Shown: positions 1 to 7,480 of the stretch, piece by piece | Numbering within the stretch: position 1 is the stretch's first letter | Layout of the letters: the number at the start of each line of letters is the position of its first letter | DNA from: Phycisphaerales bacterium | GTDB lineage: Bacteria; Planctomycetota; Phycisphaerae; UBA1845; UTPLA1 | Assembly: GCA_022360095.1 (NCBI GenBank) | Contig: JAKSDK010000587.1 | Location: forward strand, 1-51,287 | Direction of reading: 5' to 3' | DNA: 51,287 bases | Notes under the pieces: model-generated | Seen by the model: only the letters and a program-made list of their open reading frames with translations | What the model was told of the DNA's origin: nothing | Databases searched by the model: none | Position numbers and translations under genes: made by a program

Positions 1-1433
1 CCTGTACCCAGGTCTCGCAGAATGACTGCAACAATGCCGGTGGAAACTTCCTCGGCACCAGCACGTCATGCGATGCCTGCCCGCAGATCGGTGCATGCTG
101 CTTCAACAACAACACCTGCACACAGGTCTCACAGAGCGACTGCGACAACGCCGGCGGAAACTTCCTCGGCACAAGCACGCCCTGCTCGGCCTGCCCGCAG
201 ATCGGCGCATGCTGCTTTAACGACAACACCTGCACACAGGTCTCGCAGACCGATTGCAACGACGCCGGTGGGAACTTCCTCGGCACGAGCACGTCGTGCG
301 ACGCCTGTCCGCAGATCGGTGCATGCTGCTTCAACGACAACACCTGCACACAGGTCTCGCAGAATGACTGCGACAATGCCGGTGGAAACTTCCTCGGTAC
401 AAGCACACCCTGCACCGCCTGTCCGCAGATCGGTGCGTGTTGCTTCAACGACAACACGTGCACCCAGGTCTCGCAGGACGATTGCAACAACGCCGGCGGT
501 AACTTCCTCGGCACCAGCACGCCCTGCACCGCCTGTCCGCAGATCGGTGCGTGTTGCTTCAATAACAACACCTGCACTCAGGTGTCACAGAACGACTGCA
601 ACAGCGCTGGTGGAAACTTCCTCGGCACAAGCACTCAATGCGACTTCTGCCCGCCCCTCGGCGCTTGTTGTTTCAACGACAACACCTGCACCCAGGTCTC
701 GCGGGACGACTGCGACAACGCGGGCGGGAACTTCCTCGGCAACAACACCGATTGTGCCGACTGCCCGCCGCCGGGCGCGTGCTGCTTCAGCACCGGCATG
801 TGCACGCAGGTGTCCAGAGTGGACTGGGACAACGCCGGTGGAAACTTCCTCGGCGGCGGCACGGCTTGCATCGATTGTCCGCCACCGGGTGCATGTTGTT
901 TCGCCACCGGCACCTGTACGCTGGTCTTCCAAAGCGAATGCGACAATTCGGGCGGAAACTTCCTGGGCCTCGGCACGGTATGCGACGATTGCCCCGGACC
1001 GCCAACCGGTGCATGCTGCATTGATGGGGTCTGTAGCCAAACCACCGAGGCGGCCTGTGCCGGCGACTTTCTGGGCCTCGGCGTCGCCTGTACGCCGAAC
1101 GTCTGCACGCCAGTGACACCGCCGCAGTTGGTTCCGCTCTCCTGTTGTCTGCCCGATAACACGTGTGTCGACTTGAACAGCGTTGACCCGAACGGGCCCA
1201 ATCCGGGCCAGGAATGCCTGGACTTGGGCGGAACACCGAATATCGGCTCGGCCTGCAGCGAGGTCACCTGTGACGACTGTGATCCGAACGAACCCGGCGT
1301 CAGTCTATTGTTCAGCAACATCTTCCGCGGCCTCGTCTGCGGAACCGGCTGTCCGGCGCTGATTGTCGTATCGATCCTCGGATTGGTGACGCTCAAGATC
1401 GGTTATGCGAACCGGCGGAGGCGAAGACGGTAA
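1..1433 (+). CDS. secreted Cys-rich tandem-repeat protein, 5' end outside window
   Basis: The reading frame is open from base 3 to the TAA at 1431, so the start lies upstream of the window. It encodes nine GACC-type units plus one cut unit. Each unit is 38 residues with six cysteines: a CC pair, a Cys after the NNNT/NDNT turn, one before GGNFLG, and two at the unit end. The first units are nearly identical and later ones drift. A degenerate Cys-rich segment follows, then a tail: acidic linker, GVSLLFSNIFRG, CGTGCPAL, a hydrophobic helix and six arginines at the very end. The tail suggests export followed by membrane retention or C-terminal processing (inference). The paralogue at 1964..4672 has almost the same tail. 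The role is unknown; disulfide-rich surface protein is the best guess. Long ORFs in other frames are shadows of the repeats. Confidence 0.85.
   Translation, partial: CTQVSQNDCNNAGGNFLGTSTSCDACPQIGACCFNNNTCTQVSQSDCDNAGGNFLGTSTPCSACPQIGACCFNDNTCTQVSQTDCNDAGGNFLGTSTSCDACPQIGACCFNDNTCTQVSQNDCDNAGGNFLGTSTPCTACPQIGACCFNDNTCTQVSQDDCNNAGGNFLGTSTPCTACPQIGACCFNNNTCTQVSQNDCNSAGGNFLGTSTQCDFCPPLGACCFNDNTCTQVSRDDCDNAGGNFLGNNTDCADCPPPGACCFSTGMCTQVSRVDWDNAGGNFLGGGTACIDCPPPGACCFATGTCTLVFQSECDNSGGNFLGLGTVCDDCPGPPTGACCIDGVCSQTTEAACAGDFLGLGVACTPNVCTPVTPPQLVPLSCCLPDNTCVDLNSVDPNGPNPGQECLDLGGTPNIGSACSEVTCDDCDPNEPGVSLLFSNIFRGLVCGTGCPALIVVSILGLVTLKIGYANRRRRRR
3..1014 (+). repeat. 114-bp tandem coding repeat array
   Basis: The start of the TGC-ACN-CAG-GT motif recurs at 3, 117, 231, 345, 459, 573, 687, 801 and 915, an exact 114-bp period (38 codons). 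The first six units are nearly identical at the DNA level; the last three diverge. The array enters the window already in progress, so the full copy number is unknown. Confidence 0.95.
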
Positions 1434-1963
1434 GCGCTTGATCGAATGAAGGCGTCCATCGAATAGGACCTTTCGGATATTCAGACCGTTGGATGTACGT
1501 CAACACAGTCCTGTATTGTGTTGGCGTACCCCGACACTGAAGTATGATCCCGACAGGCCGCACAAAGCGAATGGCCGATATCCACCTCGCTCGGCTCGCG
1601 AATCAGCACTTGGTTTCCACCGAGGAACAGGCGTTGAGTGTCGCGTTGTCCAACTCAATGATCACGGCGGCCCGGTAAAAATGCCGCCAAAATGAATATA
1701 CGGATTTGAGGTTGAACTACGGGCTCTTTTTCCGGCCGGTGTGCGTTCTTCCGAAAACCGGACTCCATCTTTCATTGGCATGTCTTTTGTCAGGTAGGGG
1801 TCCGAGGCCGCGTTGTTATTCGCTAGGCCGAGGGATAAAATGATACGTTCACTTTTTCGGGGGTTGCACAAGCAAGACGAAAATCGACGAGTTCAAATTC
1901 GTTTCCAGGTCAACCTCGGACACGAATGCTAGAACTCAGACGAAAAGGAGAAAGGAAGCCGTC
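1434..1963 (+). other. intergenic region between two paralogous repeat genes
   Basis: About 530 bp with no convincing gene. Short ORFs on both strands lack ribosome binding sites and homology-like features. The last 20 bp hold a purine-rich Shine-Dalgarno stretch (AAAAGGAGAAAGGAAG) for the gene at 1964, so its promoter is probably here. Confidence 0.5.
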
Positions 1964-4672
1964 ATGTTAACAAGCTTGAGAATTTGGGTTCTGTGTTGCG
2001 TCCTGATGTGTTGCGCCTTTGGCGCAACGGCCTCGGGCATGCTGCCGATTCTGCCGACTGCCGGTCTGAAAGTCGCCGGTTCGTACGCTCCGGCGTTTGC
2101 AAACGACGATGACGACGACGACGACGACAATGATGACGGCAGCGAAAGTGACGACGACGGTGGCGGCAGCGACGATGACGACGATGATGATGACAACGAC
2201 GACGGCAGCGAAAATGACGATGACGGTGGCAATCCGCCTCCTCCGCCCCCGCCCCCGCCACAGGGCAACTGCGGTGACTCGATCGATGCCGACATCTACA
2301 TCATGCTCGACCGAACCGGCAGCACTGACCGAACCAGCCGAACCAACGAGCGAAACGCCTCGAAGAGCCTGTTGAATTTCTTCGATGACGTCATCAATCC
2401 GCCGGCGGTCGCCGTCGGCGCCTTCGGCTGCAACAACGCAGGATTCCCCGGCGGCCGGGCGTGCACGGTGCAAGGCCTGTCCAACTCCGAAAACCCGCCG
2501 CCCTACGGCGATGACGACGGCAATGCCGATGGCGATCATTATCGCGCCATCGACAGAATCACCAGCAGCGAGAGCAGCGTCGGAACGCGCTATGTCTCCG
2601 CCCTCAATGAGGTCAACGACGAACTCGACGCCAACGGCACGGCCTCACGACGAATTCTGATCTTCATGTCCGACGGTGGTGACCAGGACCCGTTCAACTC
2701 AACGGTCGCCGCAGCCGACGCCCTCAAGGAGGACACGGAGATCTTCGCCATTCTCTTCGAGTCCAACGAAGAATCGGATGAGACCGTTCTTCGGGCCATC
2801 GCCACGGACGACGATCACTTCTTCAACGCACCGGATTCATCCGAGTTGATGAACATCGTCATGGAAATCACCGAGATTATCGCGTGCGATGACAACGATC
2901 CCTGCACCGTGGACGAGTGTATCGATAACTTCTGTCGGTTCACGCCGACTTTCGGTGCCTGCTGCTTGCCCAACGGCTCCTGCATGGAATTGCAGACCAG
3001 AGCCCAGTGCGACGAAGCCGGCGGCAACTTTCTGGGACCGTGCACGGATTGTAATGACTGCCCGCCGCTGACCGGCGCATGCTGTTTCGCGGACGGGACT
3101 TGTAACGTCATCTCCGAAGCAAGCTGCGGTGAATTGGGTGGAAACTTCCTGGGCATCGGGACCAAGTGTACCGACTGTCCGCCGGTCACCGGAGCCTGTT
3201 GTCTCGACGACGGGACCTGCAATGTCATCTCCGAGGTGAGCTGCAACACGCTGGGCGGTAATTTCCTCGGCATCGGAAGCAACTGTAACCAATGTCCGCC
3301 GATCACCGGCGCCTGCTGCTTCGCGGACGGCACCTGCGACGTCATCTCCGCAGTGAGCTGTGACGAGCGTGGCGGGAACTTCCTGGGCAATGGAACGCAG
3401 TGCGACGATTGTCCGCCGATCACCGGCGCCTGCTGCTTTATGGATGGCACGTGCGAAGTGATCTCACTCGCGAGTTGCGGCGTGTTGGGCGGCAATTTCC
3501 TCGGCTTCGGTACGGAATGTTCCGAATGCCCTCCGCTGACCGGTGCCTGTTGCAACATGAATGACACCTCCTGTGTAATTCAAACTGAGGAGGAATGCAC
3601 CGGCGCGAACGGAACCTTCCAGGGTGCCGGATCAACCTGCTCGCCCAATCCGTGCGAGGCCCCGCCGGGCGCCTGCTGTTTCGACGACGGAACTTGCGGA
3701 TTCATCTCCAGCATCGCCTGCGTCGAGCTTGAAGGCACCTTCCTTGGCAACTTCATTGAGTGCTCCAATTGCCCGGCTGCGACAGGTGCGTGCTGCGATC
3801 CCAGCAACGACTCTTGTCGCGTGACGACGGAAGCGGAGTGTGTCGAATCGGGTCAGACCTATCTGGGTAACGGCACGGACTGCACACCGAATCCTTGCAT
3901 CATCCCGGCAGGGGCCTGCTGCTTTGACGACGGCAGTTGTAACGTCATCTCCGAGGTGAGCTGCGACGTGTTGGGTGGCAATTACCTGGGCGACGACACT
4001 CAGTGTGGCGACTGCCCGCCGATCACGGGCGCCTGCTGCTTCGCTGACGGCACGTGCGAAGTGATCTCGCAGGTGAGTTGCGACAATCTGGGCGGCAACT
4101 TCCTCGGCAACGGCACTCAGTGTGACGACTGCCCGATCGATGACTGCAATGACAACGGCGTCCCGGACGATCAGGACATCGACAACATGACGAGCGCGGA
4201 TTGCAACAAGAATGGCATTCCCGACGAGTGTGATGTCGATCCGAACGACCCTGACGGAGATGGAAACGTCAGTCCGGATTGCAATAACAACGTCATTCCG
4301 GATGAGTGCGAGACGGACTGCAACAACAACGGTGTCCCGGACGACTGCGACATCGATCCGAGTGATCCCGACGGTGACGGTCAGACCAGCACCGATTGCC
4401 AGCCGAACGGCATTCCGGACGAGTGCGATATCGCCGGCGGCGGAAGCCGGGATGACAACAACAACGGTGTTCCGGACGAGTGTGACGAACCGCCCGTGCC
4501 GGAACCCCCCGCCGACGATTGTGATCCGGCCGAACCCGGCGTCAGCCTGCTGTTCAGCAACATCTTCCGCGGGTTCGTCTGCGGGACGGGTTGCCCGGCG
4601 CTCATCATCGCCTCGATCCTGGGGATGGTGACGATGAAGCTCGGCTATGCCCGTCGCCGACGCCGGAGGTAG
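1964..4672 (+). CDS. secreted VWA-domain protein with Cys-rich repeats, Ca-binding-like repeats and C-terminal anchor tail
   Basis: 902 aa. Signal peptide at residues 1-25; Asp-rich low-complexity stretch at about 48-89 encoded by a duplicated GAC/GAT tract; nine prolines; VWA domain at about 108-305 with a MIDAS-like DRTGS and a second SDGGD loop; ten six-Cys units of about 39 residues (about 325-722); then NDNGVPDD/NKNGIPDEC-type Asp-rich repeats resembling thrombospondin type 3 calcium-binding repeats (about 725-845); then the tail GVSLLFSNIFRG, CGTGCPAL, hydrophobic helix and Arg cluster. A strong purine-rich ribosome site precedes the ATG. The architecture suggests a calcium-dependent extracellular adhesive or binding protein held at the envelope (inference). 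It is paralogous to the gene ending at 1433, but those units are 38 rather than 39 residues. Confidence 0.9.
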   Translation: MLTSLRIWVLCCVLMCCAFGATASGMLPILPTAGLKVAGSYAPAFANDDDDDDDDNDDGSESDDDGGGSDDDDDDDDNDDGSENDDDGGNPPPPPPPPPQGNCGDSIDADIYIMLDRTGSTDRTSRTNERNASKSLLNFFDDVINPPAVAVGAFGCNNAGFPGGRACTVQGLSNSENPPPYGDDDGNADGDHYRAIDRITSSESSVGTRYVSALNEVNDELDANGTASRRILIFMSDGGDQDPFNSTVAAADALKEDTEIFAILFESNEESDETVLRAIATDDDHFFNAPDSSELMNIVMEITEIIACDDNDPCTVDECIDNFCRFTPTFGACCLPNGSCMELQTRAQCDEAGGNFLGPCTDCNDCPPLTGACCFADGTCNVISEASCGELGGNFLGIGTKCTDCPPVTGACCLDDGTCNVISEVSCNTLGGNFLGIGSNCNQCPPITGACCFADGTCDVISAVSCDERGGNFLGNGTQCDDCPPITGACCFMDGTCEVISLASCGVLGGNFLGFGTECSECPPLTGACCNMNDTSCVIQTEEECTGANGTFQGAGSTCSPNPCEAPPGACCFDDGTCGFISSIACVELEGTFLGNFIECSNCPAATGACCDPSNDSCRVTTEAECVESGQTYLGNGTDCTPNPCIIPAGACCFDDGSCNVISEVSCDVLGGNYLGDDTQCGDCPPITGACCFADGTCEVISQVSCDNLGGNFLGNGTQCDDCPIDDCNDNGVPDDQDIDNMTSADCNKNGIPDECDVDPNDPDGDGNVSPDCNNNVIPDECETDCNNNGVPDDCDIDPSDPDGDGQTSTDCQPNGIPDECDIAGGGSRDDNNNGVPDECDEPPVPEPPADDCDPAEPGVSLLFSNIFRGFVCGTGCPALIIASILGMVTMKLGYARRRRRR

Positions 4673-4690
4673 AGCGTTGACGAATAATCA

Positions 4691-4742
4691 CGCCGGCTGT
4701 GATGGCTTTCCAGGGCCGCGTGGCCCAAGCCATCAGCCGGCG
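4691..4742 (+). terminator. large compound hairpin after the VWA repeat gene
   Basis: CGCCGGCT (4691-4698) pairs with AGCCGGCG (4735-4742), GATGGCTT pairs with AAGCCATC, and an inner GGGCC/GGCCC closes a GCGT loop. It starts 18 bp after the stop codon. No T-run follows, so it may be a rho-independent-like pause, an mRNA stabiliser or a leader element for the small gene at 4806. Confidence 0.5.
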
Positions 4743-4805
4743 GAGTTTGCAAGTTAAAGACAGACAATCGTAAAGACCCAGCCACCTTAGAAGGAGGGAC
4801 TAGAC

Positions 4806-4958
4806 ATGGAACCGAGCGGACCGATTCGAGATACGACGGAAACAATCTTCTCGCTTTATCTGTTTCCGGGCTTTTTGCAGATCTTTGATTTCCTTGCCGC
4901 GATTGCCAATGCAATTGTCGGGCTGTTCGGAATCGACATCAAGTTCTTAGGACTCTGA
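4806..4958 (+). CDS. 50-aa hydrophobic peptide
   Basis: A short ORF starting MEPSGPIRD and ending GIDIKFLGL. Its middle (about residues 14-42) is strongly hydrophobic with several Phe and Ala/Ile residues. Support is a near-perfect Shine-Dalgarno (AGAAGGAGGG) about 8 nt before the ATG, a clean ORF and a strong terminator just downstream. There is no cleavable signal and no cysteine, so it is probably a membrane-associated or amphipathic small protein. No family is recognised. Confidence 0.6.
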   Translation: MEPSGPIRDTTETIFSLYLFPGFLQIFDFLAAIANAIVGLFGIDIKFLGL

Positions 4959-4997
4959 TCCAGGCCACTGCAAGACGCCTGGCACGGATAAAATGAA

Positions 4998-5035
4998 AAG
5001 GCCGGCACCTCGACAAACGTCGAAGTGCCGGCCTT
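4998..5035. terminator. bidirectional intrinsic terminator between convergent small genes
   Basis: A 17-bp stem with one mismatch (4998-5014 with 5019-5035) and a 4-nt loop AAAC. It is flanked by A-rich sequence on the left, giving a U-rich tract for minus-strand transcripts. It lies between convergent genes ending at 4958 and 5067 and can serve both. Confidence 0.85.
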
Positions 5036-5066
5036 ATGTATTCCGTGATGGGACCCCGGGCTCGAC

Positions 5067-5279
5067 TTAGGGGGTACCGCCGGTGTTGATCAGGGACAGC
5101 AGGGCCGTGCCGATGACCGACCGGACCGGTGCGAGGAGAAGATCATAGGAGAAGGCGATGGTGTAGAGCTTGATCGCGGTCTCGCGGTTGCAACCCGTCA
5201 TCATCGGCAACATTGCCAACATCGCCAGGGCCATGAACTTGTTGAAGAATTTGAGCTTTCTTGCAGTCAGTTTGAACAT
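5067..5279 (-). CDS. small lipoprotein-like peptide, 70 aa
   Basis: Starts MFKLTARKLKFFNKF (basic), followed by a hydrophobic Ala/Met/Leu helix and a lipobox-like MMTGC at residues 26-30. After the Cys come 40 residues, largely hydrophobic, ending INTGGTP. A GAGAGG purine run lies about 9 nt before the ATG, and the shared terminator lies just downstream. It resembles the other tiny proteins at 9471..9584 and 9700..9798 in layout: signal, Gly/Ser-Cys, short hydrophobic tail. The predicted location is the inner or outer membrane through a lipidated Cys (inference). Function unknown. Confidence 0.6.
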   Translation of the reverse strand: MFKLTARKLKFFNKFMALAMLAMLPMMTGCNRETAIKLYTIAFSYDLLLAPVRSVIGTALLSLINTGGTP

Positions 5280-5703
5280 TAGGACAACCTCTCTCTATCT
5301 ATCTGCTTTGTTTATTCAAATGGAGGCGTTGTCTCCCCCGCACGTACATCTGGGCTCTCGGGGTTTCGTTCTGTCCTTCCCCTATCCCATTTGGGCATCG
5401 AAAGCATCATCGGTCGGAACGTGGCGGATAATCATGATTGCGGACACAATTTTTTCCCCGTCTTATAAAAGGACGCGGAGTCATGTCCTGCTTTCGCGAC
5501 GAAGAGAAACGGAGCTGGATTTTCTTTCTCGCAACACGTCACAGAGACTTCTGTCGTTATCGAACATCCTTCAGAATCGTCCGATAAGGGCCTCGTACAT
5601 GGTCCGCCGCTGTTCGTGAACGGGAGCTCATCACGAACGCCCCAATTCCCCGAACCACCGATGGAATTTGACCGTAAGACCCGAATACAGGTACGATGCC
5701 GAT
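5280..5703. other. intergenic region
   Basis: About 420 bp between a minus-strand small gene and the plus-strand MoaB-like gene, so it should contain promoters for both. No gene, tRNA or clear hairpin was seen. Confidence 0.4.
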
Positions 5704-6216
5704 ATGCCGACAGCAGCCGTGTTGACGATTTCCGATTCTCGATCGAAAGGTGCGGCCCGCGACCTCAGCGGTCCGGAAGCCAAGAAGCTGCTCACCGAGA
5801 TGGGCATCGACGTCACCCAATGCAAAGTCATTCCAGACGATGCCGCCACGATTCGGATGAATGTCCGTACGCTCATCAACCAGGTATCGCTGGTCATCAC
5901 CAGCGGCGGCACGGGCATCGCGGACCGTGACGTGACGCCGGAGGCCGTGACGCCCCTGCTCGACCGGGAATTGCCCGGCTTCGGCGAAATCGTGAGGACC
6001 GGAAGCTATGGCAAAACGCCGCTGTCGATCATTTCACGAGGCGGTGCCGGCATCTCAGGTCACACGTTGGTCATTACGCTGCCGGGCAGCCCGAACGCCG
6101 TGCGAGACGGCCTGACGCTGCTGGGCCCGGCGATCAAGCACGTGTTGAAGTTCCTCAGCAGTCAACCGGTCGACTGCGAGACCGATTCCGCGGAAAACTC
6201 ACCGTCGCAGGACTAG
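5704..6216 (+). CDS. moaB: MoaB/Mog-family molybdopterin adenylyltransferase-like protein
   Basis: 170 aa from the chosen ATG; an upstream in-frame TTG at 5668 would add 12 unlikely residues. It shows the family pattern: an opening AAVLTISDSR strand, then SGPEA, the molybdopterin-binding SGGTGI followed by RDVTPEA, and GIS/GH and LPGSPNAV near the end. The family adenylylates molybdopterin in molybdenum-cofactor synthesis, although MoaB paralogues can be inactive or moonlight. It is a solitary gene here, with no other moa/moe genes in the window. The following rhomboid gene is 100 bp downstream, so co-transcription is possible. Confidence 0.88.
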   Translation: MPTAAVLTISDSRSKGAARDLSGPEAKKLLTEMGIDVTQCKVIPDDAATIRMNVRTLINQVSLVITSGGTGIADRDVTPEAVTPLLDRELPGFGEIVRTGSYGKTPLSIISRGGAGISGHTLVITLPGSPNAVRDGLTLLGPAIKHVLKFLSSQPVDCETDSAENSPSQD

Positions 6217-6316
6217 AGTGTCCCAAACGGTGCCCGGGTCTCCAACCGATAAGAAAGAACTTGTGCCGCGATTGATCGCCTCGATTCCGATTTAGACGAA
6301 GAGAGCACCTTTCTCC

Positions 6317-7147
6317 ATGTTTCCCATCCGAGATGAGAACCCAACCCATTCCACTGCATACGTGACCATCGGCCTCATTGTTGTCAATTGCCTCATTTTT
6401 CTGACGGAAGTCTGGGGACCCGTGGATGAATCGGAGTTCACGTGGAAATACGGGTTCGTCCCTGCTGAATTGGTTCAAAGCTCAGATGATTTCGCCGAGG
6501 GGCTGCGTCAAAACCCGCCCAAAAAACTCCTGACCGATGAACAGGGACGTCCACTTGTCGACCTGTTCGGGCGCGGACGGATCATCAACGACGAGGCCGC
6601 GTACCGCGCCGCGACCTCATTGCCTGCATGGTTCAACATCTTCACCTGCATGTTCCTGCACGGCGGCTGGATGCACCTGCTTGGAAACATGTTGTTTCTC
6701 TGGATCTTCGGCAACAACATCGAGGACAAGCTGGGCCCCTGGCTATTTATCATCTTCTACCTGGGCACGGGCATCTGCGGAAACCTGGCGCACACGTTCT
6801 TTGACGCCGGCTATGTTCCGTTGGTCGGCGCCAGCGGCGCGATCAGCGGCGTCATGGGCGCCTATGTGCTGCTGTTTCCGAAAACGCGCATCCTGGCCAT
6901 CGTCCCGATCGGCTGGTATCCGGCGACGTTCAGTCTGCCCGCTTGGGTTTATCTGGGGTTCTACATCCTGCTTCAGAACCTATGGCCGGCATTTCGAGGC
7001 GGAGAGGGCAACGTGGCCTATTGGGCCCACATCGGCGGCTTCGCCGCAGGCATGGCCATGATCTACGTGTTTCCCCACCGGAAGTACGCAACCAGGGCAG
7101 CCCCGACCTACGACCCGGACCAGGACGACGCGGACTTCGTGCTTTAG
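6317..7147 (+). CDS. rhomboid-family intramembrane serine protease
   Basis: 276 aa. A first membrane helix near the N-terminus (residues about 17-35) is followed by a long loop, the HGGWMHLLGNM segment with the family Asn, the catalytic GASGAISG (Ser173) and the catalytic His238 in WAHIGGFAAG. About six membrane helices are visible in total. This is the full-length classical rhomboid layout, not the short rhombosortase form, though a role in processing the tagged surface proteins at the window start cannot be excluded. Substrates are unknown. Confidence 0.92.
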   Translation: MFPIRDENPTHSTAYVTIGLIVVNCLIFLTEVWGPVDESEFTWKYGFVPAELVQSSDDFAEGLRQNPPKKLLTDEQGRPLVDLFGRGRIINDEAAYRAATSLPAWFNIFTCMFLHGGWMHLLGNMLFLWIFGNNIEDKLGPWLFIIFYLGTGICGNLAHTFFDAGYVPLVGASGAISGVMGAYVLLFPKTRILAIVPIGWYPATFSLPAWVYLGFYILLQNLWPAFRGGEGNVAYWAHIGGFAAGMAMIYVFPHRKYATRAAPTYDPDQDDADFVL

Positions 7148-7201
7148 GCCAAGGTATCTATCAGAAACACGCAAACAACTCCCATATGCACGTCGGACAC
7201 T

Positions 7202-7396
7202 CTATGCGGACGGCGTAGAAGAATTGCCAACCTTAGGCTGTGAAGATTTTAGGTTGGGAGGGGGCGTACTCAGGTCGTAAGGACCGGCGACCCGACGATT
7301 CTTGATTGAGGATAGAGGCACAAAATCCTTGAATCGAGGCAACGCGCGAAGGGCATATGGGCTCTGCTGGTTGGTAGACCAATCATTCTGTTCCAT
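7202..7396 (-). CDS. possible 64-aa hypothetical protein
   Basis: A short ORF starting MEQNDW with a strong Shine-Dalgarno (AAAGGAG) about 5 nt before the ATG. The product is Pro/Ser/Asn-rich with no membrane helix and no recognised domain. It sits 85 bp downstream of the TIR-like gene on the same strand, in the same AT-richer island, so it could be a partner of that gene. The case rests mainly on the ribosome site. Confidence 0.3.
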   Translation of the reverse strand: MEQNDWSTNQQSPYALRALPRFKDFVPLSSIKNRRVAGPYDLSTPPPNLKSSQPKVGNSSTPSA

Positions 7397-7480
7397 CACG
7401 ACTCCTTTCGTAATCCCATGAGTCCAAACTAACCAATTGAGATAGTAGCCACCGCATGCCCCATCAGCAAGAATAATCTT

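Noticed and set aside
3..1014. CRISPR-like array
   Set aside because: Repeats are contiguous and coding with a 38-codon period; there are no spacers.
22..1116. Long plus-strand ORF rich in Ala/Arg/Thr overlapping the Cys-rich repeats
   Set aside because: A different frame of the 114-bp repeat; low-complexity composition and no ribosome site. The true frame has GACC and GGNFLG units.
1967..2539. Minus-strand ORF of 190 aa rich in Val/Ile
   Set aside because: It is the complement of the GAC/GAT-rich acidic tract of the VWA gene, not a gene.
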